Of a DNA stretch of 64,000 nucleotides, positions 46,150 to 59,844 are shown in pieces (the stretch's first letter is position 1; each line of letters starts with the position of its first letter). The position numbers and the translations under genes were made by a program. Origin of the DNA: Synaphobranchus kaupii (lineage: Eukaryota; Chordata; Actinopteri; Anguilliformes; Synaphobranchidae); contig CM056380.1 of assembly GCA_029718625.1 (NCBI GenBank), positions 16,465,512 to 16,529,511 on the forward strand. Reading direction: 5' to 3'. The notes under the pieces were generated by a model that worked only from the letters and a program-made list of their open reading frames with translations, was not told the origin of the DNA and searched no databases.

Positions 46150-47689
46150 AGATAAGCAGCATGATAAGTGTGCTAAGAAACAAACATTTAAAAAAATGTA
46201 AAAAAATCACAGCAGAGCTTAAAGCTACTCATAGTTCCAGCATTCAGCCACAGAGCCACACCCCTCATATACATAGAACAACTGGGCACCAAACAGTAGT
46301 AATCACACACATTGGCATGAAAATAGAGGCCATAGTTACTGCCGTGGTTTACAGCTTTTCCCGTCAGATGTGGCTCAGGGCTATTTCAGATTCTGCAACG
46401 TAAATCAGTGACCCGATTGCTCCTGGTGTGGCTACAAGACATCTGTACCTTGTAAACCTACCGTTATATATAGGCACAAAGGTGCCTTTGCCTCATGTCC
46501 ACTATAGGAGGTCTTCCCCTCTCTGTGCAGGCCCTGACCTTTGACCTGTGAACCCTGAACACCCAACCCCGCATTGGCAACAAGAGCAGCTGCTTTCTCT
46601 CATATTGGGAGCTGGAGTCCATTCTCTGATGGTATTTCCATTGCAGGTCATACCTGGTATTTAGTATCTCAAGGAGGTGACTCTGGAGAAGCCCAACTGA
46701 CTATTTTCAGGTCTTGAGCATTGCTGGAATGTTCAGAAAACTCCTTAGAATATTACTCTGTTAAAAGTTAAAGGATGGCCTTTCATGTTAATTCTTTTTT
46801 AGGAATGGAAGCAAACTCAGATTTCAATACTTTAAATTGAAAAATTCTTAAAACGTAATTTGGCACGTGTTTATGTTTGTCATTCCTAAATGAAAACCAT
46901 CAGAGGACGTTACCAGGAAGCCTGTATGTAGCATGTGGAATGCGTCTCTGTGACGGAACTTGTTCGGAACAATAAATTCAATAAGTTCTAAGGCTGTCTT
47001 GGGAATGTTCTCATCATAACGTTATCTCACAACCAAATGCAAATTTAAGTGCAACCTTCCCATTTGTTCTCAAAGCATTTTGTGTGAGCTGGGAAGGCTA
47101 TAGAGATAAACTGTGAAACTAGGATCTGCATTCAGTCAACATTTATCCTAAACTCTCACTCACAATCTAATTCAAGTGATCACATGCTCTCTTTAAAAAC
47201 TCAGTTCAGCATATTTAGCAATCATCAGAAATGACTTCCCCCGTACTTCCCCTTGGAAAAAAAAACAAACACTTTTATTTATTTAAAATCACTTTGTAAG
47301 TGTAAGTTATGGACAAATGTTTATTGAGTGCAGGCCTAAATCTGGATACAAAATTCAAATTCAAATGATGATTCTGAAGACTGAGGCGGTTATGGCTTTG
47401 GGTGTTTACCGTGTGACTATACTAAGATACTAACACTACTAAACTACCGTACTTCTATGTTAAGGGATGCTATGGTAGTACAGAGAGTAGCCAGTGAGAG
47501 TAGCTAGTCGGCATTGGATTAAATTCCCTCTTCACCTCATCAATGTTCTTTGAATCCACACCTTAAAAAATTTGTGGACATTAGAGAATTACATGCGTAA
47601 TAAAATACTACTGCATTATTTTCTATTTAGCGATATAAAATAAAAGCGATTCTCGGGGACATAGCAGCATTTGTCAAACATCTTCAATT

Positions 47690-48455
47690 GAAATCTCCAG
47701 CTTCCATTTTTGTTCGCCGCAAACTACCTTTTCAAACCATTCGCTTATGTTTGCAAACGTTTGCGGCGAACACAAAGCTAACGGAAAAAAGTTTGAAATA
47801 GTTTGCCAACGTTCGCAAACGTTAGCCTTGTTCGCTGAATTTGAACGCACCTCAGATCTAACTCTCAATCACGCCACCAAGTTTCAGAACCTAATGTCAA
47901 AAGATTTTGGAATTATTAGAATTTTTGTGACAAGCCACACCCACATCTATATTTACTGGCTCTTTATTCATCCATCTTTTAACATATCAAAAGTCTGTAT
48001 ATAACTTTTATGAAGCATGGACCAAGGAGCATGTATAGCAAGTTTCGTGCAAATTGGCCAAATTTGGTAGGAGGAGTAGCATTTTAAGTGTTTTACAAAA
48101 AATGCTAATTAACGGAAAATCCAATTGGGCAGACTTTATGGGTCCTTGTTTGACATGAGCAGAGGGACCTGTACACCAAATTTTGTGATTCTCGGCCAAA
48201 CAGAGCGTTGGCAGTGGGCGTGTCTATGTCTAAATCTTGTCACGTGCACTACAGCGCCACCAGGTGTTCAATCTGCATCATAATTTACAGGAAGACTTTG
48301 GCCATTCCAACAAACCAAGTTTGGTGATTCTAGGCCAAACTAGCTCACGGGAATTTTAGGAGAAAGGGGAGAAGATAAAAAATAAAAAATAAAAAAATAC
48401 AGAATCCGAATAAAAACAATAGGGTACCAGCAGCTTCGCTACTTGGTCCCCTAAT
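47690..48455. mobile_element. composite interspersed repeat
   Basis: Begins with GTTCGC/GCGAAC-rich inverted segments (TTGTTCGCCGCAAAC, GTTTGCGGCGAAC) and ends with AACAATAGGGTACCAGCAGC, a tail seen in many fish repeats. Short direct pieces (CAAATTTTGTGATTCTCGGC, CAAGTTTGGTGATTCTAGGC) recur inside. No intact ORF. Class not assigned. Confidence 0.45.
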
Positions 48456-49378
48456 TAGCTACACTTATTGTAACTACACTTAACTGGTATTTATTATTCA
48501 GTGATTAATTAATCGCTTATTTGTTGATCTGTGTAACTGCACAGAAACAAGTTGGAAGTAATTACCGATTTAAAGGTAAGATAAGCCCCTCATTTAAAGG
48601 GAAGCTTTCAGCCCCCAAATTAAAGGTACGTTTTAAGCCCACCATTTAAAAGTTAAACCACCCCCTCTGAGCCCGGCTGCCAATGCTTCTGTCACACTTA
48701 ATGAACAAATGCATTTATTGTATTTCAAACACAGAATTCAAATGTAACTGGATATATAACTGCACATATAAACACCGCTGCTTTGGATTTCACTGATGTG
48801 AATGTCTACTATGTACACTAAGTAATTTTTTCACATGTACCCGGTGACCCTCCACAACCCCTCTTATTCATGACTCCAGACTGAGAAGCATGGGTGCTGG
48901 CAGGATACTATCAGAATGGATGGAAGTTGAGAATGATGACAAGAGAAATCAATCTGCCAGAATTCTGTTTTTCCCCCCTCATTTTTACAGGATTACAGGA
49001 TCCAACATGATATCTTTTCTTTCTGCGTTTAACATAATTTTAGTGTCAGAGGAGAAGCCACTGGAAGTATTTGCCTGTGGCATTTTTCCAAGGCTGTTAT
49101 GCCTCAGCTTTTCATGTGTAATATGAGGGATTTCTTAACAGCGAAGAAGCCCCTGAAAAACAATGCTTAACCTAAACCTACTCACAATTTAAGAATAATA
49201 ACTTACAGTTTACAGTGAGACTGCTGATGTGCCACAATTATCCCATTCAAAATAGTGTGATTACATTAGGTTTTATAGTGTAGTTTCTTCCACCATTATA
49301 TCCCATGGTGTCAAGCCTCTCGGGCCAGTTTTCTTTTAGCATCATAATAACAAATACTCTATTGTAAAAAGCTAATGT

Positions 49379-49391
49379 GTGTGGGTGTGTG

Positions 49392-49424
<33 letters not shown>

Positions 49425-49462
49425 TCGCGTGTGCACGTGTCTGCGTGTGTGTGTGCGCACGT
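49379..49462. repeat. (GT)n-rich microsatellite
   Basis: Imperfect GT repeat in intergenic DNA. Confidence 0.93.
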
Positions 49463-50532
49463 ATATGAATGGAACCCATTTTTATGTGAATAACCAGTCT
49501 CTTTGAAGCCCGGTTCCTTGAGAGGGACACCCTTATGGGACTTGGGAAGACAAAAGGCATTCATATTTCCTACTCATACCGACTTCAATCACACAGGGGT
49601 ACTGTGCGAATATTTGCACGGCCCATCTGGAGGCCCGAAAACACAAGACGGCCCTTTGTTGGAGAGAGCACGGCAGCGGTCCTGGGGCAGGATATGAAGG
49701 GCTCCATTTCCTCCGTCCGGATCTTTTGGGTAGAGGCTACAGTGGTCTGCGGCCCAGGCAGACAGACCCCCTGCAGACAGGTAAGAGGGGAAGGGGTGCA
49801 ATGTTTCTGGAGGATTCCAGTGGTTTAAGAACAGCAATGGAAACAAAGCATTGGGCAATGTCTTGATTCATCCTTATGTATTTAAAGACTTGAAATTGAT
49901 TATTTGATCAATCGGCAGTGAGTTTAGTCACTGTCCTCTGTCGTTGCTGCCATCCTCACACACCCTTTTGATCAATCACTCTTTGATTGGATAACACCCA
50001 CAGAGTCATTGTTTCTTAAGCTTTACCATTTCTCCATGTCTGCTAAACTTTGTCCAGTTTCTGGGTGCAGCGAGGCAATATGAAATCAAGAGATGGATAT
50101 CAAGGGTGAGAATCAACCTCTTTCTCTCTCTGCCAGTTGAGGTTATGAATTTGATGTTCATAATTCCCTACGGGGGGAAACTGACAAAGGTTTGATGATC
50201 TGATGAGTTAAATTTCTATATCCTCAGTTCCTCAGATTCCAACAAAATGTTGGTAGTTTAACAGCATGGTGTGAAGGTACAGAAATAGTTTTTGTGTCAG
50301 TCTAGTAGGCCTATACAATATTTAGAATATAATTCACAGTTTGCACATTTTTGTATAATGTTGAGTTGACCATCGCGTTTTAATGGTCTTTTTCGGTTCT
50401 TTGGAATAAACTTTGAGGCTTATGACACATTGGCGTTGATCTAGAGATAAAAACTACAAACAAAAAAATCAACTGACAGCTATGACATGCGTGTATAAGT
50501 CCTTTGTAAAACGGACTTGATCAACTCCAATT

Positions 50533-50536
<4 letters not shown>

Positions 50537-50574
<38 letters not shown>

Positions 50575-50670
50575 AATACATTGTTAAAGGGCTTTTTTGT
50601 TTGGAAAGGAGTCTGTCTGGAAAGGTAATCAGAGAGCAACAGGAAGAGAGAGAGAGAGAGAGAGAGAGAC
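50537..50670. repeat. two (GA)n microsatellites
   Basis: GA tracts at about 50537-50571 and 50645-50669 separated by unique DNA. Confidence 0.9.
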
Positions 50671-51719
50671 TGATCAAATGAGGAGAGAGAGGTGCAGAGG
50701 AGGAGGGAATTACTAAGTGGGGGGGGGGGGTGGGAAATCAGCATGAGGAGGGGTGAGAAAGAAATGGAGGGAGAGGAACAGAGAGCGAGAGAGAGAGACA
50801 GAGAAGAATGCTTTCAACTCAGGCAATCTGAGACTTGCTACTAAAATGAACAGTGACATCACCAGCTGGGCTTCAGGAGAAAGGGTCGACATGTCAACGT
50901 CACAAAGCAGCCACCCTATAGTGAAAAATGTGGGTCTCTGACCACCAAGGAACAACCCCTTGGAATCAGTAGCACAAATCAACCAAAAACAACCATAAAA
51001 CCTCACGCACGGCCATGACTGTGCAAACAACTCCCCGTGAAAATGAATTAGTTTTTTTTTGAAGAAGAAGAACCGGGAGGATAAGAGCAGTGCATTATGG
51101 AATCCCATGCAAACGAGGAGATTCAAGCTCTCACTTCATTGGCCAGGACTGTTCTCCAATAGGGCTTCGGCACGGCGGGTTTAATGGTCTCTTGCTTTCG
51201 CGGCATAGTGCAAACTCTGCTCTCTGCTATCACGGAGATGGAGAGGTTGATTATGTAATGACAGGTTGAGGCTTTGTGCTCTGCCTTAGGGCTGAAGTTC
51301 TGTGCCCTGTGTGTGTCATTAAGCTGAGCTCCCTGTAGAGCTGAAAAAAACACTCAGACCCTTCAAGTCGAAAAAAGGCTGGGTAGTTATGGACGCCGTG
51401 TGCTGCGCAGTTATCCTTAACGGAAATAACTGGCGGTAAATGAAGGTCAGTGGAGACCAGCGGGGGCGTCTTCGTGTGTGTGAGGTACCCCGGGGCTTGT
51501 AAGAACGCAGAGGTGTACTTTTGCCGGGCTCTGAGCTCATCAGTCAACGGCAGGGCCGTATCGCATTTACAGAGGTCAGCCTTCATTTCGGGAGGTGGAC
51601 ACGGGCTGTTTGAGAGGGGTGTGGCTCACACACAGCTGCGAGGGCTGCGAGGGCCGGGTTAAGTAATGGCTGCCGTTGCATCACCCAAGTGGATGCTACA
51701 CATTGGTGGTGGTAAAGGC

Positions 51720-51810
51720 GAGTTTCCCCCTCATCATTGTAAAGCGCTTTGAGTCACCGGTTGGTGAGAAAGGCGCTATATAAATGCAAGGCATTATTAT
51801 TATTAAGTAA
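51720..51810 (+). mobile_element. 3' end of a SINE/LINE-type retroelement
   Basis: TGTAAAGCGCTTTGAGTCAC followed by GAAAGGCGCTATATAAATGC and a short ATT repeat tail. This is the 3' terminus shared by several teleost non-LTR elements. The body upstream is not recognisable. Confidence 0.65.
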
Positions 51811-52111
51811 AATGTTCAGAGGTGTGTGAGCGATGCACGGGACGGCGTGTTTGGTGATGTGTTTTCTTCTCCTTTTGGCTAATAAATCTCACAAATCCTG
51901 GCCTCTTTGCTCAATAACCCCATCAACCATTGAATGTACATAATTCAGATTACTTACCAAACACTATCTGAGGCAGAATTATGCATGGACCAAGGACTAC
52001 AAAACCATCATATCCTTTTTAAAGTACCATTTTCTTCTGAAAAGTAGAAAAGGCCCGATATTTTTAACAGCCTTAGTGTAATTTGTTACGCTGCGTTTCC
52101 TCTGGTGATGA

Positions 52112-52345
52112 ACATGCATGCATGTTAGCACGTGAGTTAGCATGTGAGATAGCATGCATGTTAGCACGTGAGTTAGCATGTGAGATAGCATGCATGTTAG
52201 CACGTGAGTTAGCATGTGAGATAGCATGCATGTTAGCACATGAGTTAGCATGTGAGATAGCATGCATGTTAGCACGTGAGTTAGCACATGAGCGAGCATG
52301 TGAATTAGCACATGAGCTAGCATGTGAATTAGCTTGTGAAAGTCC
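52112..52345. repeat. 36-bp minisatellite with 9/12-bp substructure
   Basis: Unit ATGCATGTTAGCACGTGAGT followed by TAGCATGTGAGATAGC, about 4 full copies, then shorter TTAGCACATGAG(C)-type units. Most sub-units are E-box-like CACGTG/CATGTG. Confidence 0.92.
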
Positions 52346-53495
52346 GCTGCAGACTGTGGCATCACCACTTGTGAAGCAATGAGATGTGATGTGATTAGTT
52401 CCCCTAGCTGGGGACCTTGGTCTTTATCTGAGCTAATGGTATCTCTTATTGTGCAGACTGGTCGTCATTCGAAACTTGCAACAGACCTACCTGCCATTTC
52501 CAAGATGTTCAATTTCCCCATTGGCTTGACTGTACGTCACAGGTGGTATGTCAGCCAAATCCTCCTAAGATATGGCAATTTATGTTTGTACCTTGTAGGG
52601 GACATGAGTCTCTCAATCTCAAGAACCCTACTACACTGAAACCTACACTACAAGGGCCATTCTATAAAATTAAAATAAATTATATGTACTTTTTTTTACC
52701 TTTTTCTGCCAGGTCTTAGGAGGATATAAACATACGTTTATGAGCCATAAAGTACATGGCTTTTTTTACATGGTTCTATATGGCAATATTTGAAGTTATA
52801 TTTTGCCTATGTTTTAAAATTTATCTCGAGCAACTGACAACTGTCCCGGTCAATTTGTTTCTGCACCAGTGATCAAGAATATAAAGAAAATTAACACAAT
52901 CAAGTGTACTGCTAGACGTCTGTCTCCACAGCAGGAGAAAATGAACAAACACACTCGATTATTGCTGTATCTCTCCGCAGCGGGAGTAAATCACACAGTA
53001 TCAAAACCACATTGGCATCATCAAGTAACTTGCTGTTTTGTTTGCCTTATTCCCTTATTCCCGCCTTATTTCAGTCGTTCCACAATCGTCTGGTAAACGT
53101 ATGAGTTGCGGATAGTACCTTCACTTTGTTTTATAATTTCCCTTTCCCACCTTATATTTAATAATTCTCTCATTTCCACTTCTGTCCAGTTATTTGCCCC
53201 CATCTCCTCCAGTGGCCATCAGATTTGACATCACTTTTTTGCCTTACTGTTGATACAAAGTAACTCCCGCGGACAGCTGACAGCTGATGGAATATTACCA
53301 TGGCAATGCACTGGCATTTCTCCGGCTTTACTTTAGACAGAAATCAGAGCCGGGGTACTGTAACTCCCTTTTTTTCCAACTTGACATCTTTACACATACA
53401 TCGATGCTGGGTCAGGTGCACCAATTATCCGGTATTTATGCTCTGTGTAAAGACGGCTTTATTTTTCACGTGCAGTAAAGTTTACAAGAGCTGTA

Positions 53496-53632
53496 TGACA
53501 TCACAGCAACGTGGGGTCTGGATACGATTATGACATCACAGCAACGTGGGGTCTGAATACGATTATGACATCACAGCAACGTGGGGTCTGGATACGATTA
53601 TGACATCACAGAAATGTGGGTCTGGATACGAG
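53496..53632. repeat. 35-bp tandem repeat, 4 copies
   Basis: Unit TGACATCACAGCAACGTGGG followed by GTCTGGATACGATTA. TGACATCA resembles a CRE site, but function is unsupported. Confidence 0.92.
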
Positions 53633-53789
53633 CTTCACACACTTAGCCAGGCATTGGATGGGCGGGAAAGAGAGAAACTGTGAAAAGTTTCTGAAGGAGT
53701 GAAAAATAGCAGGAAGAGGTAGAGGGCAAGCAAAGGGGCAGGGAAGCACAGGGGCAGATAAATGACACGACAAATATTGTTAAAGAAAT

Positions 53790-53791
53790 TG

Positions 53792-53839
<48 letters not shown>

Positions 53840-54125
53840 AAAAGGAGAATTCTGCATTGTCTGGCTGGACTTCTTGCAATGGAAATATTTGAGAGAAGGA
53901 AGGGGGGAGGGGAAAGAGGGAGAGAGGGAGAGAGGGAGCTCTGCAGAGAGAAAGAACGCTCTGCAGGAGTAGAGTTTCAGTGTCCAGGCACATGTTATTG
54001 TTATTCTTCCAGAGAAAGAGACAGAGAGAGAGAGGGAGAAAGAGAGAGACAGACAGAGAGAGGGAGAAAGAGAGAGACAGACAGAGAGAGGGAGAAAGAC
54101 AGAGAGGGAGAGATAGATAGATTGA
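53790..54125. repeat. GA-rich low-complexity block
   Basis: (GA)n at about 53793-53834 and GACAGACAGAGAGAGGGAGA-type repeats to 54125. Confidence 0.9.
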
Positions 54126-54375
54126 TATTGACAGAGGATAGGGAAATAAATACATCGAAGGAGGGAGAGAGATAGGGAGAGATGGGGAAGGGAAAATGTT
54201 TGCAGCCTTTATCTGTTAAAATGACCTAAATATACCATGACAACAATAATAATAAAAAAAATTGTTTATCTGAAGTCACTGGAGATTAAATGGCAAAATA
54301 GCAATACAATATTATGCCAGTATATATTTTTTATTGCCTCAAATTCACGCCATGCTTTTTTAAAATGTCAAAGCA

Positions 54376-54530
54376 AAGGGAGAGAGAGAGCGAGAGAGAG
54401 AGAGAGAGAGAACGAGAGCAAGAGAGAGAGAGAGAGAGAGAGCTGGAGGGAGAGAGAGAGAGAGCGAGAGAGAGTTGGAGGGAGGAAGAGAGAGAGGGAG
54501 AGAGCGAAAGAGAAGGCAAAGGAGGGGAGA
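54376..54530. repeat. GA-rich low-complexity block
   Basis: (GA)n interrupted by GCTGGAGGG and GTTGGAGGG spacers. Arg/Glu or Ser/Leu-rich ORFs across it are artefacts. Confidence 0.9.
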
Positions 54531-55768
54531 GATGGAAAATTCATGGACAAAATCTGAAAAGCTCTTCGGAGTTGGAATACCTGGCTTCCAAATGCGTTGG
54601 AATTCAGTTAAAATCTGATGTAATATGGCCTCTTAAAGAGAGCATGTGCCTACAGCTCAGAAATGAAACCACCAGCACATATTCCAAACGCAATAGGACA
54701 TAATGCTGCATTAGGCACAAATCACAGGGAATATTTCAAGCCATGCTTTCTTCTGAGCAATTTTTATACATGTGAAAAATATGTAAAAACTATGGTCGAA
54801 AGACAAAATCATTAAATTATATATGTGACCGCTCCTCCCAAAATGACTGGATTTTCCGACATCCTGAATAGAATATCAGCCAACCCTGGCCCCGATTCAG
54901 TTTAACAATAACTCACAGAGCACAGTTACAAATTCTACAATGAGTGTTTTTTGTCAAATTCATATGATCAATAGTTTACAGGTCGCCAAATTATAATGAA
55001 AAAATGCTTGTGGGCAGTGAATAAAGTGAGATAAAAACATAAATTACTTATTAAACCTAACAGTAAGAAATACTATTACCCTGAGTTTACAAATCCAAGA
55101 TTACCAGAGACGAGGAAATGAATACAGATTAAGATGAATGCACGTAATATTATGCCAAAACACATACTAATAAATGCAGTTTCTCAACTGCAAGCATGTA
55201 TATAATTATCTGTAGGTATACATTTATTCATATTTATATGCAGAATTATTAAGGATAAAATTCACAGTTGTGGGGAAAAATGCAGAGGAAGACACAGACC
55301 TGCAGTCAAATGTTTTTCTCATGAGAGATTTTTAAGAAAAACATTTTTCTTTTGCAACGTGTGCCGTCTACAGATGCAGAACGGCTTTGTCTCTGCTAAA
55401 TTCATCAAACCCGCGGCCCCTTGTAACTGGAGCCGGCACGGGCGCAGCGGATTTCACGCAGACGCTCTTACGTCGGACGGCCTGTCGTTCCCATTCGCTG
55501 TTTCCAGGACGCCGGTCGCACCCGGACACCTACGCCGTGCGTTCTGATAGCCCGGTTTCCCACGGTCATTGATAATTGAAAGTGCCCGTCTGTATTGTGT
55601 CTGTCGGTGCAGTGAGAGAATGTGCCGGAAAGGCGTTGGCACGGCGACGTCCCGCCACCTGAGCTCACATCTGCTCTTCATGCCCGTATACGCCCAGAAA
55701 TACCAGCACTTCACACAGCTTGCACTAAGCTGCTAAGGACATACTCTGTACTAGAACCTCTACATTAT

Positions 55769-55788
55769 ACACACACACACGCACGCAC

Positions 55789-55819
<31 letters not shown>

Positions 55820-55821
55820 AC
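55769..55821. repeat. (CA)n microsatellite
   Basis: About 25 CA units with two CG interruptions. Confidence 0.95.
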
Positions 55822-55968
55822 CACAGCTTTACGGACCATTTGTGGCACATATTAAGGAGTATTTAAGGAGACTTATTTCAGGAGTATTTTCATTTCACCC
55901 GTTCCATCCAGTTGTGAAGTAACATTCTTTAAAACCCTTTGAAGAGAGCTTCCAAAAATAGCACATCT

Positions 55969-57013
55969 AGTGTGTGTACAATACAATAATCTCATACTGT
56001 ATGCTGTGATATAAAACCATTCAGGATGAGTGTGTGTACAATACAATCTCATACTGTAAGCTGTGATATAAAGCCATTCAGGATGAGTGTGTACAGTATT
56101 TCTCATACTGTAGGCTATGATATAAAACCATTCAGGATGAGTGTGTACAGTATTTCTCATACTGTAGGCTATGATATAAAACCATTCAGGATGAGTGTGT
56201 ACAGTATTTCTCATACTGTAGGCTATGATATAAAACCATTCAGGATGAGTGTGTGTACAGTATTTCTCATATTGTAGGCTGTGATTGTCATGGTTATTTG
56301 CAGCCTTTGCTTTTCTACGTTTTTGGTTTCCTTTTTTGGCGTCGTCAGGACGCTCTCGGATTTTTTCCGCCTCCGTTCCGGTATTTGTATCTTGCCCAAC
56401 AATTATTCCTTTCACCTGTTTTGTGTTTCCTGCCGGCTATAAATACCTCAGGACTTCCACATTTTCGCACTTCGAGATTGTCTTTGCTATGTTGACATAC
56501 AAAGTCGGTAAGGTATAGGAATTTCGGTCGCTGCATTTCTGGTTCGTACGATTAGGAAACGCAGCAAGTCCAGTTATAAGATTTAGGATCTTATATCTTA
56601 TATCTTTCCTTTCCAATCTTTCTTTATCCTTTATTCTTTTCACCTGTTGCCAGTTGTGTTCAGCTCTTTTGCCACAAGAGCTTTGGCTAACAGGTCTTTT
56701 CTATTCTTTTCCTTCACTCGTTTTATCGAGTTTTGTTTTGTTTCATCACCTCTTGTTACGCCTAATTATTTAGTGCATGAGGTTCTTTTGTTAGTTATTC
56801 TCACCTCAGTTTTTGGAGGTTGCTTTGTTTTGCCTTGTGCTAGGCAAGTTTTGCTCCCGATCCTGTGTTATCTCAGTCCTGGTGCGGCTACTTCCGCGTT
56901 TTGTGGCGTATCTCTCTAGATACGCTTTTAGAAATCCTTATCGGTCGCATTTGGCGTTAAAGCCATTCAGGATGAGTGTGTGTACAGTAGTTCTCATACT
57001 GTAGGCTGTGATA
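55969..57013. repeat. 53/57-bp minisatellite interrupted by an insert
   Basis: Six units containing CCATTCAGGATGAGTGTG, CTCATACTGTAGGCT and ATGATATAAAA run from 55969 to about 56285. The array then stops and one more unit appears at 56958-57013. The intervening 671 bp is unrelated. Confidence 0.92.
56286..56956 (+). mobile_element. LTR-like insert inside the minisatellite
   Basis: This 671-bp single-copy block starts TGTCATGGTTATTTGCAGCC, carries GGCTATAAATACCTC at about 56438 and is T-rich in its second half. An isolated promoter-bearing block inside a repeat array resembles a solo LTR. It does not end in CA at the visible junction and no clean target duplication is seen, so the class is uncertain. 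Confidence 0.45.
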
Positions 57014-59844
57014 TCCATCCATTATCGCTCTGAGTGGATTATCAGAGCTTATGAACAGTTCAGATAGCAAGTTTTCATCCGAAAGATGTGCTGATTGCCT
57101 GGCTGTCCGAGCATACTCGCCGTTTCAGGACAGAGGTATATGCCAATGAATGGTAACTAATTTATTAATCTTTACTTTGATGTCACACACATTGTGTGCC
57201 AATATCACAGCCCTACTAAGATTACAAAAATCAGCAACTATGAAAGGTTTTCTATGAATAATTAACAGCTTATGGTGTTTTATGCATAACTTAAATGTTG
57301 GCATGTACTTCTGGTCATTTTTGGACCAGCAATCAGCAATTGAGTGGACTAAACTAATGCTCTTGATTTACCATGGACTCAGACACCGAGGTGCTCTGGA
57401 CAGGAAGTGGGTGACTGGGCCCCCCAATCTGTACCAAGACTATGAAGCCAGAGAGGAAGGAATGACCATATATGGTGCTGTTGTTGATTCATGTTCAGAA
57501 ACTCTTTACTGCAGTATATATAGCCTTATCTATTGTCTAAAAAGTACAACAATATACAGCAGACCTGGGTAAAATAACAATCTGAAATACATTCTTACCA
57601 GTAAGGTTCCGTGATGTAACCACATTTAATAGCCAAAACAAACAATCATTTAGAATAACAGAACAAATTTGTTCTGAATAGTGATGAAAACTGACATTTC
57701 TTTAAAAAATGGTAGTAATCTGCAGGAATTTTTCTGGTGTCTACAGGGTTAAATTACTGCAAATAATGACTTGACCCAGGTCCAGTGCACACAGAACAGC
57801 AATCTAATAGTCTCTTCCTCTGTGGTTTTAAGACTGTTTGCTGAAGCCAGTTTTTTTTCCTCTCAAAACAACAACAGAAAGCCTTTGTGCGGCAGTGTGG
57901 ACACAGAGAATCACTCCGGGGTCCACTCCTGTGTACCACGCACACATACGTCCACTGACATCGACTGTCTAAAGCACGCTGGGAGAATAGTCAATAACCT
58001 CACGGCTGGGGGTCCGGAGTCCCCAATTATGAGACGACAAACAATCTATCAACACAAACATGCAAAAGAAATAATGGTGAGAAGCTGATATTAGCAGCAA
58101 TAATTAATATATGTACAAGTTTAGCTTGATTTATGAAGACTTGACAAGATACGTATTTGTTTGATGGTTGGTTTTTAATACCAGTTGTATCTTCCCACAT
58201 TTCAGTGCTGATATTTTGAAGCAGACAGGCATCTGCGAGAGGCCTGAGGTAATGTAACAATAAATTAATCAAATATTTGTACGGAAATGTTCATTTTGTA
58301 GAGGGATACACATCATGGAGCTTCCTGTTTTGCAAATCAAATGAAACTAAACATGCAAACCACTAGGTGTTCGTTGGCGAGCCTCCTTTCCAAGCCTCCT
58401 TGGTTACAATGTTGAATTTACATTTTTCCCCCTGAGATCCTTTTCTGCTTCAAAAACAACACTAGCCTTATTGCTATCACTGACATTAAATATAACGTAA
58501 AGCATCATGACAAATTAGTCTGTCAGTGACTACAAATATGTACCTGTATAACCTATTTTAATACCGTTAAGTGTAGTCTAAAGATATCCAAAGAATATTC
58601 CTGAATTCCATTATGTGGCAGATTATGAGGCAACATTCATGTCGAATGTCAACATGCTCCAACTCTTGGATTCCAATACTTTCAATCCTGTGTAAGTCCT
58701 GGCACATATTTAGAAAAGATGTGCAGACCTTTTTAAGGATGAAAGCCAATGATTTGGCCTGTGATTACTACACAGTCACATGTCTCTTCGGGAACTATTT
58801 TCTCAGAATCTGTCTAAGGACCAGCTGAGAAGTGCAAATGGAGGACTTTGCCAGCTTGAGACGGCACCAATTGCTCAACAAATGTCACACATCTGGTGAC
58901 ACACGGACCACAGAGTGCGTATTTTAATAGAAATACGCATTCTGATCTTGTTTCACTGAGGGGTCTGAGCACACAAAAAAGCATTCCTGGGGTAGACCAC
59001 TTTTAAAATGTCCTAAACACAATCAGACAGAAATATGAAAGAAGACTTTAAATGTGCTTTAAATGCAGGGAAACAGTAAAAATAAAGATGTCCTTTATTT
59101 ATCAATTTTAAACTCTTTGTGTCTGCCATATGTTTACAAAGGCCAAAGGCAATTACAGGCCCATTTCACTGCTTAAAAGTCAGTGCTTTTCACTCTGCAG
59201 TTTATCGGCCCGGCTGTGCATTGTGTGCTGGAGAACCGCGAAGCGTCTGCAGTCGGGGCAGGTGGGCTGCAGGTGCTCCAGTTCACCACAGGGGGCGCCC
59301 TTGTGTGAAATCCTGTTAGCGACAGCCCTGCTGATCGAATCCCTCGCTGCCTGAACCGCGCTGTCCACGCTCCGCTATTAGCCTGACGAAATCAGCACAG
59401 GTCACAGCACCTGCTATTTAGGGACGTGTCCAGTATTTTCTAACCAATCACATCGAATGAAAGCGGGTCTGAGATGAAAGGTAAACGTGGCAAACACAAG
59501 GGGGGAGTGGCTATACAGCAAAAAGAGGCCTCTGAAATACGATACACTTCCACAATCCTTCATCTCAGAACCGCCCTCAGCCCCAACTCTCTCCTGGATC
59601 AAACCCACCCCGTGACACAACCTGGAGGCCGAGATTCATCGCCTCACTCTCCTGATGTGCACATTAATATACATTTCTTTGCTTCAATTGGCTAGTTTAT
59701 TAGCTTCTTTCATAACTCAGGCTGCAGCCTGCCCAACCACTTTACCGGTTTACTCCAACAGCCATCCCACGATGCTCTGCCAAATGGCCGCACACGATGT
59801 ACAGCATGGCGGCTTTCAACGATGTACGCGGTACAATCCAATGC
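57014..59844. other. intergenic stretch without recognised feature
   Basis: Open frames up to 105 codons occur, but none has a domain, splice support or codon bias that I recognise. Confidence 0.5.

Noticed and set aside
52112..52345. CRISPR-like regular repeats
   Set aside because: Direct tandem repeats without unique spacers in a vertebrate genome; it is a minisatellite.
54237..54703. ORFs rich in Arg/Glu or Ser/Leu
   Set aside because: They are readings of GA/CT low-complexity DNA.
57282..57572. 96-codon plus-strand ORF
   Set aside because: No domain, no homology that I recognise, and no splice signals that would join it to another exon.
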